Source: CAJBIL01 sp049295655 (GTDB taxonomy: Bacteria; Pseudomonadota; Gammaproteobacteria; Burkholderiales; Rhodocyclaceae). From it: a stretch of 52,113 nucleotides of DNA. The position numbers and the translations under genes are program-made. The stretch is from the NCBI GenBank assembly GCA_049295655.1, contig JBAQRB010000118.1, positions 1 to 52,113 on the forward strand, in the 5' to 3' direction. Position 1 is the stretch's first letter, and each line of letters begins with the position of its first letter. Below the pieces are notes generated by a model that worked only from the letters and a program-made list of their open reading frames with translations, was not told the DNA's origin and searched no databases. This document shows, piece after piece, positions 44,403 through 51,649 of this stretch.

Positions 44403-44654
44403 ATGATGTCTCTGCACACCGAACCTTTACGTTTTTCGCAGCTGCGCGCCAATCTCTTCCAGATTGCCGACGCCGCGCTGGCCAGCGGCGAGCCGGTGCC
44501 GCTGGAGCGTAACGGCCAGCGACTGTGGCTGGTTCCCGAACGTCGTGAGAGCCGCATCGATCGCCTGCCGATTCTCGACATCGTCGTCGGCGATGCGGAC
44601 GATCTGGTCAATCTGAGTGTTGGCGAATGGAACGAAACCCGCAACCTCGGCTGA
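44403..44654 (+). CDS. Antitoxin, Phd/prevent-host-death-like
   Basis: An 83-residue protein: 'EPLRFSQLRANLFQIADAAL', 'GEPVPLERNGQRLWLVPERR', then an acidic tail 'VVGDADDLVNLSVGEWNE'. The layout (small N-terminal DNA-binding fold, toxin-neutralising tail, upstream position, overlap with a PIN gene) is that of Phd/YefM-type antitoxins, though similarity is modest. AAAGGAG precedes ATG 44403. An in-frame ATG at 44304 would add 33 residues translated through the promoter and operator and is unlikely. It overlaps the toxin gene by 28 bases. Confidence 0.75.
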   Translation: MMSLHTEPLRFSQLRANLFQIADAALASGEPVPLERNGQRLWLVPERRESRIDRLPILDIVVGDADDLVNLSVGEWNETRNLG

Positions 44655-45025
44655 CTTTCCTCGACACGCACATCGCGGTCTGGCTGTGCACCGAAAAACG
44701 GCGCAGTTTTCCGGCGCCTGTGCGTAACGCCATCGAGGAAGGCTGGCTGGCGATTTCGCCGATGGTCGAACTGGAACTGCAGTTTCTCAACGAAATCGGG
44801 CGCATCAAGATCGGCAGCGCCGGCGTCTTGAACACGCTGGCACATCTGCCGGTACACATCGACCAAACACCGTTTCACGCAGTGACGCAGGCGGCAAGCC
44901 TGCAAACCTGGACGCGCGACCCGTTCGACCGTCTGATCGTCGGGCAGACAATGGCCGCCGGTGGCTGGTTGATCACTGCCGATACCCTCATCCGACAACA
45001 ATTTCCCCAGGCGATCTGGGATTAA
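44627..45025 (+). CDS. VapC-like PIN-domain toxin
   Basis: A 132-residue PIN ribonuclease of the Sll0205-like VapC group. Acidic active-site residues are in 'FLDTHIAVWL' (Asp about 13), 'ISPMVELELQFL' (Glu), 'TRDPFDRLIVGQ' (Asp) and 'LITADTLIRQ' (Asp). It is expected to cleave RNA when free of antitoxin. It lies inside the sulfate operon, with cysN starting 15 bases after its stop, so toxin and ATP sulfurylase transcripts are probably shared in part. Confidence 0.87.
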   Translation: MERNPQPRLTFLDTHIAVWLCTEKRRSFPAPVRNAIEEGWLAISPMVELELQFLNEIGRIKIGSAGVLNTLAHLPVHIDQTPFHAVTQAASLQTWTRDPFDRLIVGQTMAAGGWLITADTLIRQQFPQAIWD

Positions 45026-45039
45026 CCTGGCAAAACATC

Positions 45040-46323
45040 ATGTCCGCACCCGAAAAAATTGAACCCATCGCAGACAACGGCCTGCTGCGCTTCCTGACCT
45101 GCGGCAGCGTCGACGACGGCAAGAGCACGCTGATCGGCCGCCTGCTGTTCGACACCAAGACCATCCTCGCCGACACGCTGCACGCCATCGAGCGCACCTC
45201 GAAGAAGCGCGGCATGGAAGCCGTCGACCTTTCCCTGCTCACCGACGGCCTGCAGGCCGAGCGCGAACAGGGCATCACGATCGACGTCGCCTACCGCTAC
45301 TTCACGACCGGCACGCGCAAGTACATCATCGCCGACGCGCCGGGCCACGAGCAGTACACGCGCAACATGGTGACCGCCGCGTCGACCGCCGACCTGGCGA
45401 TCATCCTGATCGACGCGCGCAAGGGCGTGCTGACGCAGACGCGCCGCCACTCCTACCTCGCGCACCTGGTGAACATCCCGCACGTCGTCGTCGCGATCAA
45501 CAAGATGGACCTCGTCGACTACTCGCAGGACACCTACGAGAAGATCAAGGCCGACTACATCGCCTTCGCCGCCAAGCTCGGGATTAGCGACGTGCGCTTC
45601 ATCCCGATGTCGGCGCTGAACGGCGACATGATCGTCGATCGCGGCGAGCGCCTCGACTGGTACGACGGCCCGACGCTGCTCGACATCCTCGAAGCGGCAC
45701 CGCCGGCGCACAACGCCGACGCCGAGAAATTCCGCTTCCCGGTGCAGTACGTCTGCCGCCCGCAGGATTCGGCCAACCCCGAGCTGCACGACTACCGCGG
45801 CTTCATGGGCCGCGTCGAATCGGGCGAGCTGGCGATCGGCGATGCCGTCACCGTGCTGCCGTCGGGGCGCGAAACGCGCGTCAAGGACATCCAGATCCTC
45901 GGCCAGTCGCTGCCGCGCGTCGTCTCCGAGCAGTCGGTAACGATCCTGCTCGCCGACGAAATCGACATCTCGCGCGGCGACATGATCGTCAAGAGCAGCG
46001 AACTGCCCAACGTCACCAAGCAGATCGACGCGATGCTCTGCTGGCTCTCCGAGTCGCCGCTCGACCCGCGCCGCAAGTATCTGATCCGCCACACGACGCG
46101 CGATAGCAAGGCGATGCTCGCCGGCATCGAGTTCCGCATGGACATCAACACGATGGAACGCCAACCGGCCGACCAGCTGGCGATGAACGACATCGCCAAG
46201 GTCAGCTTCAAGCTCGCGCAGCCGATCTTCGCCGACCCCTACGTCGAAAGCCGCGGCACCGGCGCTTTCATCGTCATCGACGAATCGGACAACAACACGG
46301 TCGGCGCAGGGATGATTGTCTGA
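45040..46323 (+). CDS. cysN: Sulfate adenylyltransferase GTPase subunit
   Basis: A 427-residue CysN that couples GTP hydrolysis to APS formation by CysD. G1 is 'CGSVDDGKSTLIGRLL' (about 21-36), G3 is 'DAPGHEQYTRNM' and G4 is 'VVAINKMDLVDYSQ'. EF-Tu-like beta-barrels follow. There is no C-terminal APS-kinase (CysC) fusion. The ribosome-binding site is weak ('TGGCAAAACATC'), unlike its neighbours. This may reflect the insertion of the toxin-antitoxin module upstream. A strong terminator follows. Confidence 0.96.
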   Translation: MSAPEKIEPIADNGLLRFLTCGSVDDGKSTLIGRLLFDTKTILADTLHAIERTSKKRGMEAVDLSLLTDGLQAEREQGITIDVAYRYFTTGTRKYIIADAPGHEQYTRNMVTAASTADLAIILIDARKGVLTQTRRHSYLAHLVNIPHVVVAINKMDLVDYSQDTYEKIKADYIAFAAKLGISDVRFIPMSALNGDMIVDRGERLDWYDGPTLLDILEAAPPAHNADAEKFRFPVQYVCRPQDSANPELHDYRGFMGRVESGELAIGDAVTVLPSGRETRVKDIQILGQSLPRVVSEQSVTILLADEIDISRGDMIVKSSELPNVTKQIDAMLCWLSESPLDPRRKYLIRHTTRDSKAMLAGIEFRMDINTMERQPADQLAMNDIAKVSFKLAQPIFADPYVESRGTGAFIVIDESDNNTVGAGMIV

Positions 46324-46345
46324 GCGCAAGCCGCTTGCAGTCATG

Positions 46346-46375
46346 AAAAACGCCGGGGCATGCCCCGGCGTTTTT
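46346..46375 (+). terminator. Rho-independent terminator of the cys operon
   Basis: CGCCGGGG-CATG-CCCCGGCG perfect stem, preceded by A5 and followed by TTTTTCTATTT, 23 bases after the cysN stop. It also marks the left edge of the accessory island. Confidence 0.92.
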
Positions 46376-46467
46376 CTATTTGGGGCATCCGTAACCGTAG
46401 CCCGCTTCCAGGCTGAAAACGGGCAGTCGAGAAAGCCTCGGGGCACGTATAGACCAAGGACGCGTAA

Positions 46468-46962
46468 TCATGCCCCAGCGGTATTCAATCGCAGCATCAG
46501 CGTCATCGGATGCAACGGCGACGACTGAAAACCATAGTGTTCGTAGAATGCCTTGGCGCGCTCGTGCAGCGCATGCACCAGCAGCGCGCGAACGCCGGCG
46601 TTCCGGGAAACCACCACAGCCCGGTTGACGGCATCTTGTAGCAGGGACGCACCAAGCCTGATGCCCTGCGCGCGATGATCAACCGCCAGCCGAGCCAGCA
46701 CCATCACCGGAACGGGATCGGGCATGTTCCTGCGCACCGCGCTGCTCGCCATATGGTGCGAGACAGCGCCCGCCGCCATGGCGTAGTAACCGTAGACACG
46801 ACCACCTTGATCCGCCACGACAAAGGTGCGGCTGGCACCGCTCAATTGATTGCTCATTGCGCGGCGCCTGAGCCATTCGTCGAGAACGGCCTCGCCGCAC
46901 TCGAATCCATCCACAAGATGGGTGGCCGCCAGCGGCTGTGGTGCGCCAAGTTGCAAGCTCAT
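46468..46962 (-). CDS. GNAT-type toxin (TacT-like tRNA acetyltransferase)
   Basis: A 164-residue acetyltransferase. 'HLVDGFECGEAVLDEWLRRR' opens the fold, 'VMVLARLAVDHRAQGIRLGA' is the acetyl-CoA binding motif, and 'ERAKAFYEHYGFQSSPLHPM' supplies the catalytic Tyr region. Toxins of this family acetylate aminoacyl-tRNA and block translation. The ATG overlaps the antitoxin stop as ATGA, so the pair is coupled. The 92 bases between its stop and the cys terminator hold nothing recognised. Confidence 0.9.
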   Translation of the reverse strand: MSLQLGAPQPLAATHLVDGFECGEAVLDEWLRRRAMSNQLSGASRTFVVADQGGRVYGYYAMAAGAVSHHMASSAVRRNMPDPVPVMVLARLAVDHRAQGIRLGASLLQDAVNRAVVVSRNAGVRALLVHALHERAKAFYEHYGFQSSPLHPMTLMLRLNTAGA

Positions 46963-47231
46963 GCCTTGGCAGCGTCCCAGGGAGCCGCCACGGCCATCAG
47001 GCGTTCAAGCCCCGGATTGTGGCTGGGCGGGGCATCAAGCATTGCCGTGAACTGCCGGAACTTGTCGGCATCCAGATTGAAAAATACCTGATCGAGCACC
47101 ACGGCCTGCGCTCTGTCGCAAGCGGCTTCGAGCATGAAGTCTGAACGGTTCTTGCCCAACAGCTTTGCAGCGTGATCGATCAAGTCCCGCTGCTCGGGCA
47201 ATGCCCGCAGATTGATGGCGGCATCGCGCAT
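46959..47231 (-). CDS. DUF1778 (ribbon-helix-helix) antitoxin
   Basis: A 90-residue TacA-like antitoxin: ribbon-helix-helix 'INLRALPEQRDLIDHAAKLL' with 'GKNRSDFMLEAACDRAQAVV', and a C-terminal tail 'FNLDADKFRQFTAMLDAPPS' that would mask the acetyltransferase. GAAAGG precedes the ATG. Direct repeats upstream are the probable operator. Confidence 0.92.
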   Translation of the reverse strand: MRDAAINLRALPEQRDLIDHAAKLLGKNRSDFMLEAACDRAQAVVLDQVFFNLDADKFRQFTAMLDAPPSHNPGLERLMAVAAPWDAAKA

Positions 47232-47250
47232 GGATTTTTCCTTTCAGTGC

Positions 47251-47268
47251 ATACACAGTAGATACACA
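47251..47268. promoter_or_regulatory. Direct repeats ATACACA spaced 11 bases, probable antitoxin operator
   Basis: Two exact ATACACA copies with an 11-base period (one helical turn), 20-37 bases before the antitoxin ATG. The geometry suits side-by-side binding of ribbon-helix-helix dimers. Confidence 0.5.
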
Positions 47269-47333
47269 AAGCATGGCCTAGCGTATAGCTGTTGTCAACA
47301 CGCAAACCACCAAAAAAGGGCGCAATCATGTAG

Positions 47334-47483
47334 CGCAATACCCCAATAGGCATTAGGGTGCACGAACAGGTAGAGTCCATATTCAAGAAGCATCTGCTGC
47401 ATGAGAAGAAAAACCAGCAGCTCACCCAACTCCGCGACTGGCAGCTGCCCATGTTGATGAACGGCCAGGTCACGGTGGCGTAA
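47334..47483 (+). pseudogene. hsdS: 3' remnant of a type I restriction specificity gene (hsdS)
   Basis: An open frame of 49 codons after a TAG at 47331, ending TAA. It reads 'VESIFKKHLLHEKKNQQLTQ' then 'LRDWQLPMLMNGQVTVA'. The ending LRDWxLPMLMNGQV is the characteristic C-terminus of HsdS proteins. The two target-recognition domains and hsdM are missing, and no start with a ribosome-binding site exists (an in-frame GTG is at 47358). The RhuM gene follows 11 bases later, its usual place beside type I loci. The 100 bases upstream of the remnant (47232-47333) hold only the antitoxin promoter region and the deletion junction. Confidence 0.85.
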
Positions 47484-47494
47484 AGGAGTCGGCC

Positions 47495-48565
47495 ATGAGC
47501 AGAAGCAAATCACCACAAGCCCCGCAAAAAAAAGAGGTTTCCATCGTCCGCTCCTCGGCGGCGGAGTACCTGAGCTTTGTTGCCGCCAGCGGCCAAGGTG
47601 GCGTTGAGGCGGTGTATGCCGATGAAAACGTCTGGCTCACCCAGAAGATGATGGGCACGCTGTATGACGTGGAAACCCACACTATCAACTACCACCTGAA
47701 AAAAGTGTTTTCTGACAGTGAGTTGGAAGAAGCTGCAGTTATTCGTAAATTTCGAATAACTGCAGCCGACGGCAAGACCTACGACACCCAGCACTACAGC
47801 CTCGCTGCCATTATTGCCGTGGGCTACAAGGTCAACTCCGAGCGCGCGGTGCAGTTCCGCAAGTGGGCAACCACCATCATCGAAGAGTTCACCATCAAGG
47901 GCTACGCGATGGATGACGAGCGCCTGAAAAGCGGCGGCTCCGTCCTCTCCGAGCAGTATTTCGAAGAGCAGTTGCAGCGCATCCGCGAGATTCGCCTCTC
48001 GGAGCGCAAGTTCTACCAGAAGATCACCGACATTTACGCCACGTCGATTGACTACGACATTACGGCGCAGGCCACCAAGCGCTTTTTTGCCACCGTTCAG
48101 AACAAGTTGCACTGGGCTATTCATGGTCAGACGGCGGCGGAAGTCATCTACCACCGCGCTGATGCCGAAAAGGAGAACATGGGGCTTACGACCTGGAAGG
48201 ACGCGCCCGAAGGGAAAATCCAGAAATTCGATGTCGTGGTCGCCAAGAATTACCTGACCGAACACGAGATGGCACAACTGGAAAGACTGGTTTCAGCGTA
48301 TTTGGACGTAGCGGAGAGCATGGCGCTGCGCAAAATCCCGATGACCATGCAGGACTGGGAAACACGCCTGAACCGCTTCATTGAGGCGACCGACAGGGAG
48401 GTGCTGCAGGATGCAGGCAAGGTGACGGCAGAAATCGCCAAGGCGCATGCCGAAAGCGAATTCGAAAAATACCGCATCGTGCAGGATCGGTTGTTTGAGA
48501 GTGACTTTGATCGGGTAATCAAGCAGATTGAGTCTGGCAGCCAAGCAGACATCGCCGAGGAATAG
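47495..48565 (+). CDS. RhuM family protein
   Basis: A 356-residue protein of the RhuM family, first named from a Salmonella pathogenicity island and common inside type I restriction loci. N-terminal: 'ENVWLTQKMMGTLYDVETHT', 'AVIRKFRITAADGKTYDTQH' and 'AVGYKVNSERAVQFRKWATT'. Central: 'ERKFYQKITDIYATSIDYD' and 'FFATVQNKLHWAIHGQTAAE'. C-terminal helical: 'YLDVAESMALRKIPMTMQDW'. The first part resembles a phage antirepressor/KilA-N-like helix-turn-helix. Biochemical function is unknown. AGGAG precedes the ATG. DUF6155 follows after five bases. Confidence 0.92.
   Translation: MSRSKSPQAPQKKEVSIVRSSAAEYLSFVAASGQGGVEAVYADENVWLTQKMMGTLYDVETHTINYHLKKVFSDSELEEAAVIRKFRITAADGKTYDTQHYSLAAIIAVGYKVNSERAVQFRKWATTIIEEFTIKGYAMDDERLKSGGSVLSEQYFEEQLQRIREIRLSERKFYQKITDIYATSIDYDITAQATKRFFATVQNKLHWAIHGQTAAEVIYHRADAEKENMGLTTWKDAPEGKIQKFDVVVAKNYLTEHEMAQLERLVSAYLDVAESMALRKIPMTMQDWETRLNRFIEATDREVLQDAGKVTAEIAKAHAESEFEKYRIVQDRLFESDFDRVIKQIESGSQADIAEE
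47732..47766. repeat. Perfect 14-bp inverted repeat inside the RhuM gene
   Basis: GCTGCAGTTATTCG, seven bases, CGAATAACTGCAGC. It lies in coding sequence for the conserved 'AAVIRKFRITAA' stretch and would form a very stable hairpin in DNA or mRNA. Confidence 0.85.
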
Positions 48566-48570
48566 CGGAT

Positions 48571-49116
48571 ATGGCCACGAAGAAGAATACGCCCAGTTGG
48601 AGCGACGTCAAGACCAGGCTCGTGGACTTTGATCGCGCTGGCTTACTCGGACTGCTGCAAGACCTATACGCGGCCAACAAGGATAACCAAACCTTTCTGC
48701 ACGCCCGCCTCAGTCTCGGCGACGACGTGCTCAAACCGTACAAGCTCGTCATCGACCGCTGGCTGTGGCCCGATGTGTTCAAGAATCAAGACATATCAGT
48801 CGCCAAGGCAAAAAAGCCGATCGCCGATTACAAGAAGGCCATCGGGCAAGCGGAAGGTCTGGCTGAACTGATGGTGTTTTATTGCGAACGGGCAGCGGGG
48901 TTCAGTAATGATATCGGCCTACAGGATGAGGGCTACTTCGATGCGCTGGTGCGGATGTTCGAGCAGGCCTTGAAAACCATCGCCAGTTTGACCGACGCGC
49001 AACGCCAGCCGTTATGGGACAGGCTGGATACCGTGCGCAGCACCTGTCACAACTTCGGCTATGGTGTGGGCGACGATATGGACGACTTGCTTGCCAAGTA
49101 CGGAGCCGATGATTGA
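48571..49116 (+). CDS. DUF6155 family protein
   Basis: A 181-residue protein: 'FDRAGLLGLLQDLYAANKDN', 'FLHARLSLGDDVLKPYKLVI', 'KAKKPIADYKKAIGQAEGLA' and 'GFSNDIGLQDEGYFDALVRM'. It fits the DUF6155 family, mostly helical, of unknown function and often found near restriction or other defence genes. It sits five bases after RhuM and overlaps the primase-helicase gene by eight bases, so it is probably made in step with that enzyme. Confidence 0.78.
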   Translation: MATKKNTPSWSDVKTRLVDFDRAGLLGLLQDLYAANKDNQTFLHARLSLGDDVLKPYKLVIDRWLWPDVFKNQDISVAKAKKPIADYKKAIGQAEGLAELMVFYCERAAGFSNDIGLQDEGYFDALVRMFEQALKTIASLTDAQRQPLWDRLDTVRSTCHNFGYGVGDDMDDLLAKYGADD

Positions 49117-51559
49117 ACGCGATCAGTTGGCCGCACTGCAAGCAGAAAACGCCCGCCTGATCGCGCTACTGGAAGATCACGGTATCGAATGGCGCTTGCC
49201 GCCTGAGCCAGCCCCAACTGAACCAGCGCCGCCCGCCCCGGAGCCGGAATCATCCCGTTTTTCCACCACCGAAAAAGTGGCGTTATTTCGTCGGCTGTTT
49301 CGTGGGCGCACGGATGCCTACCCAATTCGCTGGGAAAGCAAAACAACCAGCAAGTCTGGTTACGCCCCGGCCTGTGGCAATGAGTGGCTGGCAGGGGTTT
49401 GCGAAAAGCCGCGCATCAAATGCGGGGAATGCAACAACCGTTTGCTGATCCCCTTGTCGGATCAGGTGATCTACGAGCATCTTGCCGGTAAACGGACGCT
49501 CGGCGTCTACCCACTGCTTGCCGACGACACCTGTCATTTTCTCGCTGCCGATTTCGACGAGGCAGAGTGGCGAGAGGATGCCAAGGCGTTTTATCAGTCG
49601 TGTCATGAGTTGGGCGTGCCGGTCGCCCTTGAAATATCGCGCTCCGGCAACGGTGCGCACGCCTGGGTTTTCTTCTCCGGCAGCGTACCTGCCCGAGATG
49701 CACGCCGACTCGGCACCGCCATCATCAGCCACACCTGCGCCCGCACCCGCCAACTCAAGCTCGAATCCTACGACCGCTTGTTCCCCAATCAGAATTCGAT
49801 GCCAAAAGGCGGTTTTGGCAACCTGATCGCGCTGCCACTGCAAAAGCATCCGCGTGAGAACGGTTGCAGTGTTTTCGTGGATGCTGAATTGCGGCCTTAC
49901 CGAGATCAGTGGGCATTTCTGGCCTCCATCCTGCCGATGCCTGCACACGATATCGAGCCAACCATTTTGAGAGCGACTGGCAACGCGCACCCACTTGATG
50001 TGACGTTCATTGATGAGGACGATCAAAAGGAACCGTGGAAGCGATCAGCATCCGTCAGCAAAAAGCTGGTCGGGCCAATGCCGAAGTCGCTTCCGGTGAC
50101 ACTGGCCAACCTGATCTATTTTGAGAAGACACAACTTCCGCAGTCGCTGGCCAACCGGCTGATCCGTTTGGCGGCCTTCCAGAATCCTGAGTTTTACAAG
50201 AAACAGGCGATGCGCTTTTCTGTGTGGGATGAACCGCGCGTCATCGGCTGCGCCGAAAACTATCCCAATCACATTGCATTGCCGCGTGGCTGCCTGGATG
50301 CCGCACTGGAGCTACTTCGTGACAACGCGATTGCTTGCGAGCTAATCGACGAGCGATACTCGGGGTCGCCGCTGGACGTGGCCTTTGCTGGTACTTTGCG
50401 GCTGGATCAAGAATTCGCTGTCGCCGCCATGCTGCATCACGATGCAGGCGTCCTGTGCGCGCCGACGGCCTTTGGCAAAACGGTTACGGCTGCCGCGATG
50501 ATTGCGCGCCGTGGTGTGAACACGCTGGTACTGGTGCATCGAACCGAACTGCTCAAGCAATGGCAGGAGCGCTTGCAATCATTTTTGGGCGTTGGCAAGG
50601 GAGTGGTCGGCACCATCGGTGGTGGCAAGGCCAAGCCAACAGGCAAAATCGACATCGCGGTGATGCAGTCGCTGTCGCGGCAGGGTGAAGTGAATTCGCT
50701 GGTCGAAAACTACGGTCACGTGATCGTGGACGAATGTCATCACGTCGGCGCGGCGTCATTCGATGCGCTTCTGAAGCAGGCCAAAGCCAAATACGTGCTC
50801 GGTCTAACGGCCACGCCGATTCGCCGCGACGGCCAGCAGCCGATTATTTTCATGCAATGCGGGCCCACTCGCCATACCGCAGCCAAGCCAACAGGAGCGC
50901 CGCACGATCTGGCGGTCACACCGTGCACATTGCACTCGCGAATTGATTTGCCACCGGAAGCGGGGATTCAGGATGTATTCCGGCACCTTGCCATTGACCA
51001 AGCCCGAACGGACTCGATTGCTGCCCAGGTCATCAACGCCTACGGCCAGGACCGGAAAGTACTGGTATTGACCGAGCGCACCGAACATCTCGACGCCATT
51101 CAAACCGCACTGGATGGCAAGATTCCATCATTGTTTGTCCTGCACGGGCGGATAGCCAAGAAGCAGCGCGCCATACTGATTGAGGCACTCAATGCGCTGC
51201 CACCCGATGCCCCGCGCGTTCTGCTTGCGACCGGCAAGTTGGTTGGTGAAGGATTCGACCATCCCCCCCTCGACACGTTGGTGCTGGCGATGCCGGTTTC
51301 GTGGAAGGGTACGTTGCAGCAATACACAGGCCGACTGCACCGCGAACACGCCGCCAAGACCGACGTACGCATCATCGATTTCGTGGACACCGGTCACCCG
51401 GCACTGCTGCGGATGTGGGACAAACGCCAGCGTGGTTACCGGGCGATGGGCTATCGGATGGCGGAAGAAATGGGTACGAATTTACGCGAAACTCACACCG
51501 TCCCTCACAATCCGGCGCCATTGCCTGCAATCTTGGGAGCCCATGGAGCGCTTAGTTAG
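49109..51559 (+). CDS. TOTE conflict-system primase-helicase fusion
   Basis: An 816-residue protein. An N-terminal short coiled coil 'QLAALQAENARLIALLEDHG' precedes an archaeo-eukaryotic-primase-like domain (about 55-300). This has Cys residues in 'ACGNEWLAGVCEKP' and 'KCGECN', the acidic motif 'FLAADFD' (about 150), 'SRSGNGAHAWVFF' (about 180) and 'LFPNQNSMPKGGFGNLIALP'. A superfamily 2 helicase follows: Walker A 'APTAFGKTVTAA' (about 451), DECHH (about 540), 'LGLTATPIRRDG', 'TGKLVGEGFDHP', 'QYTGRLHREH' (about 740). This matches the TOTE systems described computationally as transposon/phage conflict modules. No separate endonuclease gene follows. ATG 49109 was chosen because it overlaps the DUF6155 stop. 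Confidence 0.88.
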   Translation: MIERDQLAALQAENARLIALLEDHGIEWRLPPEPAPTEPAPPAPEPESSRFSTTEKVALFRRLFRGRTDAYPIRWESKTTSKSGYAPACGNEWLAGVCEKPRIKCGECNNRLLIPLSDQVIYEHLAGKRTLGVYPLLADDTCHFLAADFDEAEWREDAKAFYQSCHELGVPVALEISRSGNGAHAWVFFSGSVPARDARRLGTAIISHTCARTRQLKLESYDRLFPNQNSMPKGGFGNLIALPLQKHPRENGCSVFVDAELRPYRDQWAFLASILPMPAHDIEPTILRATGNAHPLDVTFIDEDDQKEPWKRSASVSKKLVGPMPKSLPVTLANLIYFEKTQLPQSLANRLIRLAAFQNPEFYKKQAMRFSVWDEPRVIGCAENYPNHIALPRGCLDAALELLRDNAIACELIDERYSGSPLDVAFAGTLRLDQEFAVAAMLHHDAGVLCAPTAFGKTVTAAAMIARRGVNTLVLVHRTELLKQWQERLQSFLGVGKGVVGTIGGGKAKPTGKIDIAVMQSLSRQGEVNSLVENYGHVIVDECHHVGAASFDALLKQAKAKYVLGLTATPIRRDGQQPIIFMQCGPTRHTAAKPTGAPHDLAVTPCTLHSRIDLPPEAGIQDVFRHLAIDQARTDSIAAQVINAYGQDRKVLVLTERTEHLDAIQTALDGKIPSLFVLHGRIAKKQRAILIEALNALPPDAPRVLLATGKLVGEGFDHPPLDTLVLAMPVSWKGTLQQYTGRLHREHAAKTDVRIIDFVDTGHPALLRMWDKRQRGYRAMGYRMAEEMGTNLRETHTVPHNPAPLPAILGAHGALS

Positions 51560-51649
51560 TCGCGTTCAAAAATCAGCCACAGATCACCGCCCCCGTCATT
51601 TGCCGCGCATACTGGCCGCATCACCCCGAAACCCCTTGAGGAGAGAAAA

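Noticed and set aside
47180..47516. Minus-strand reading frames between the antitoxin and RhuM
   Set aside because: They overlap the antitoxin start, its operator and the hsdS remnant, and have no ribosome-binding site or family similarity.
46376..51649. Phage or integrative element with attachment sites
   Set aside because: No integrase, transposase, tRNA or flanking direct repeat was found. The region looks like a decayed restriction island instead.
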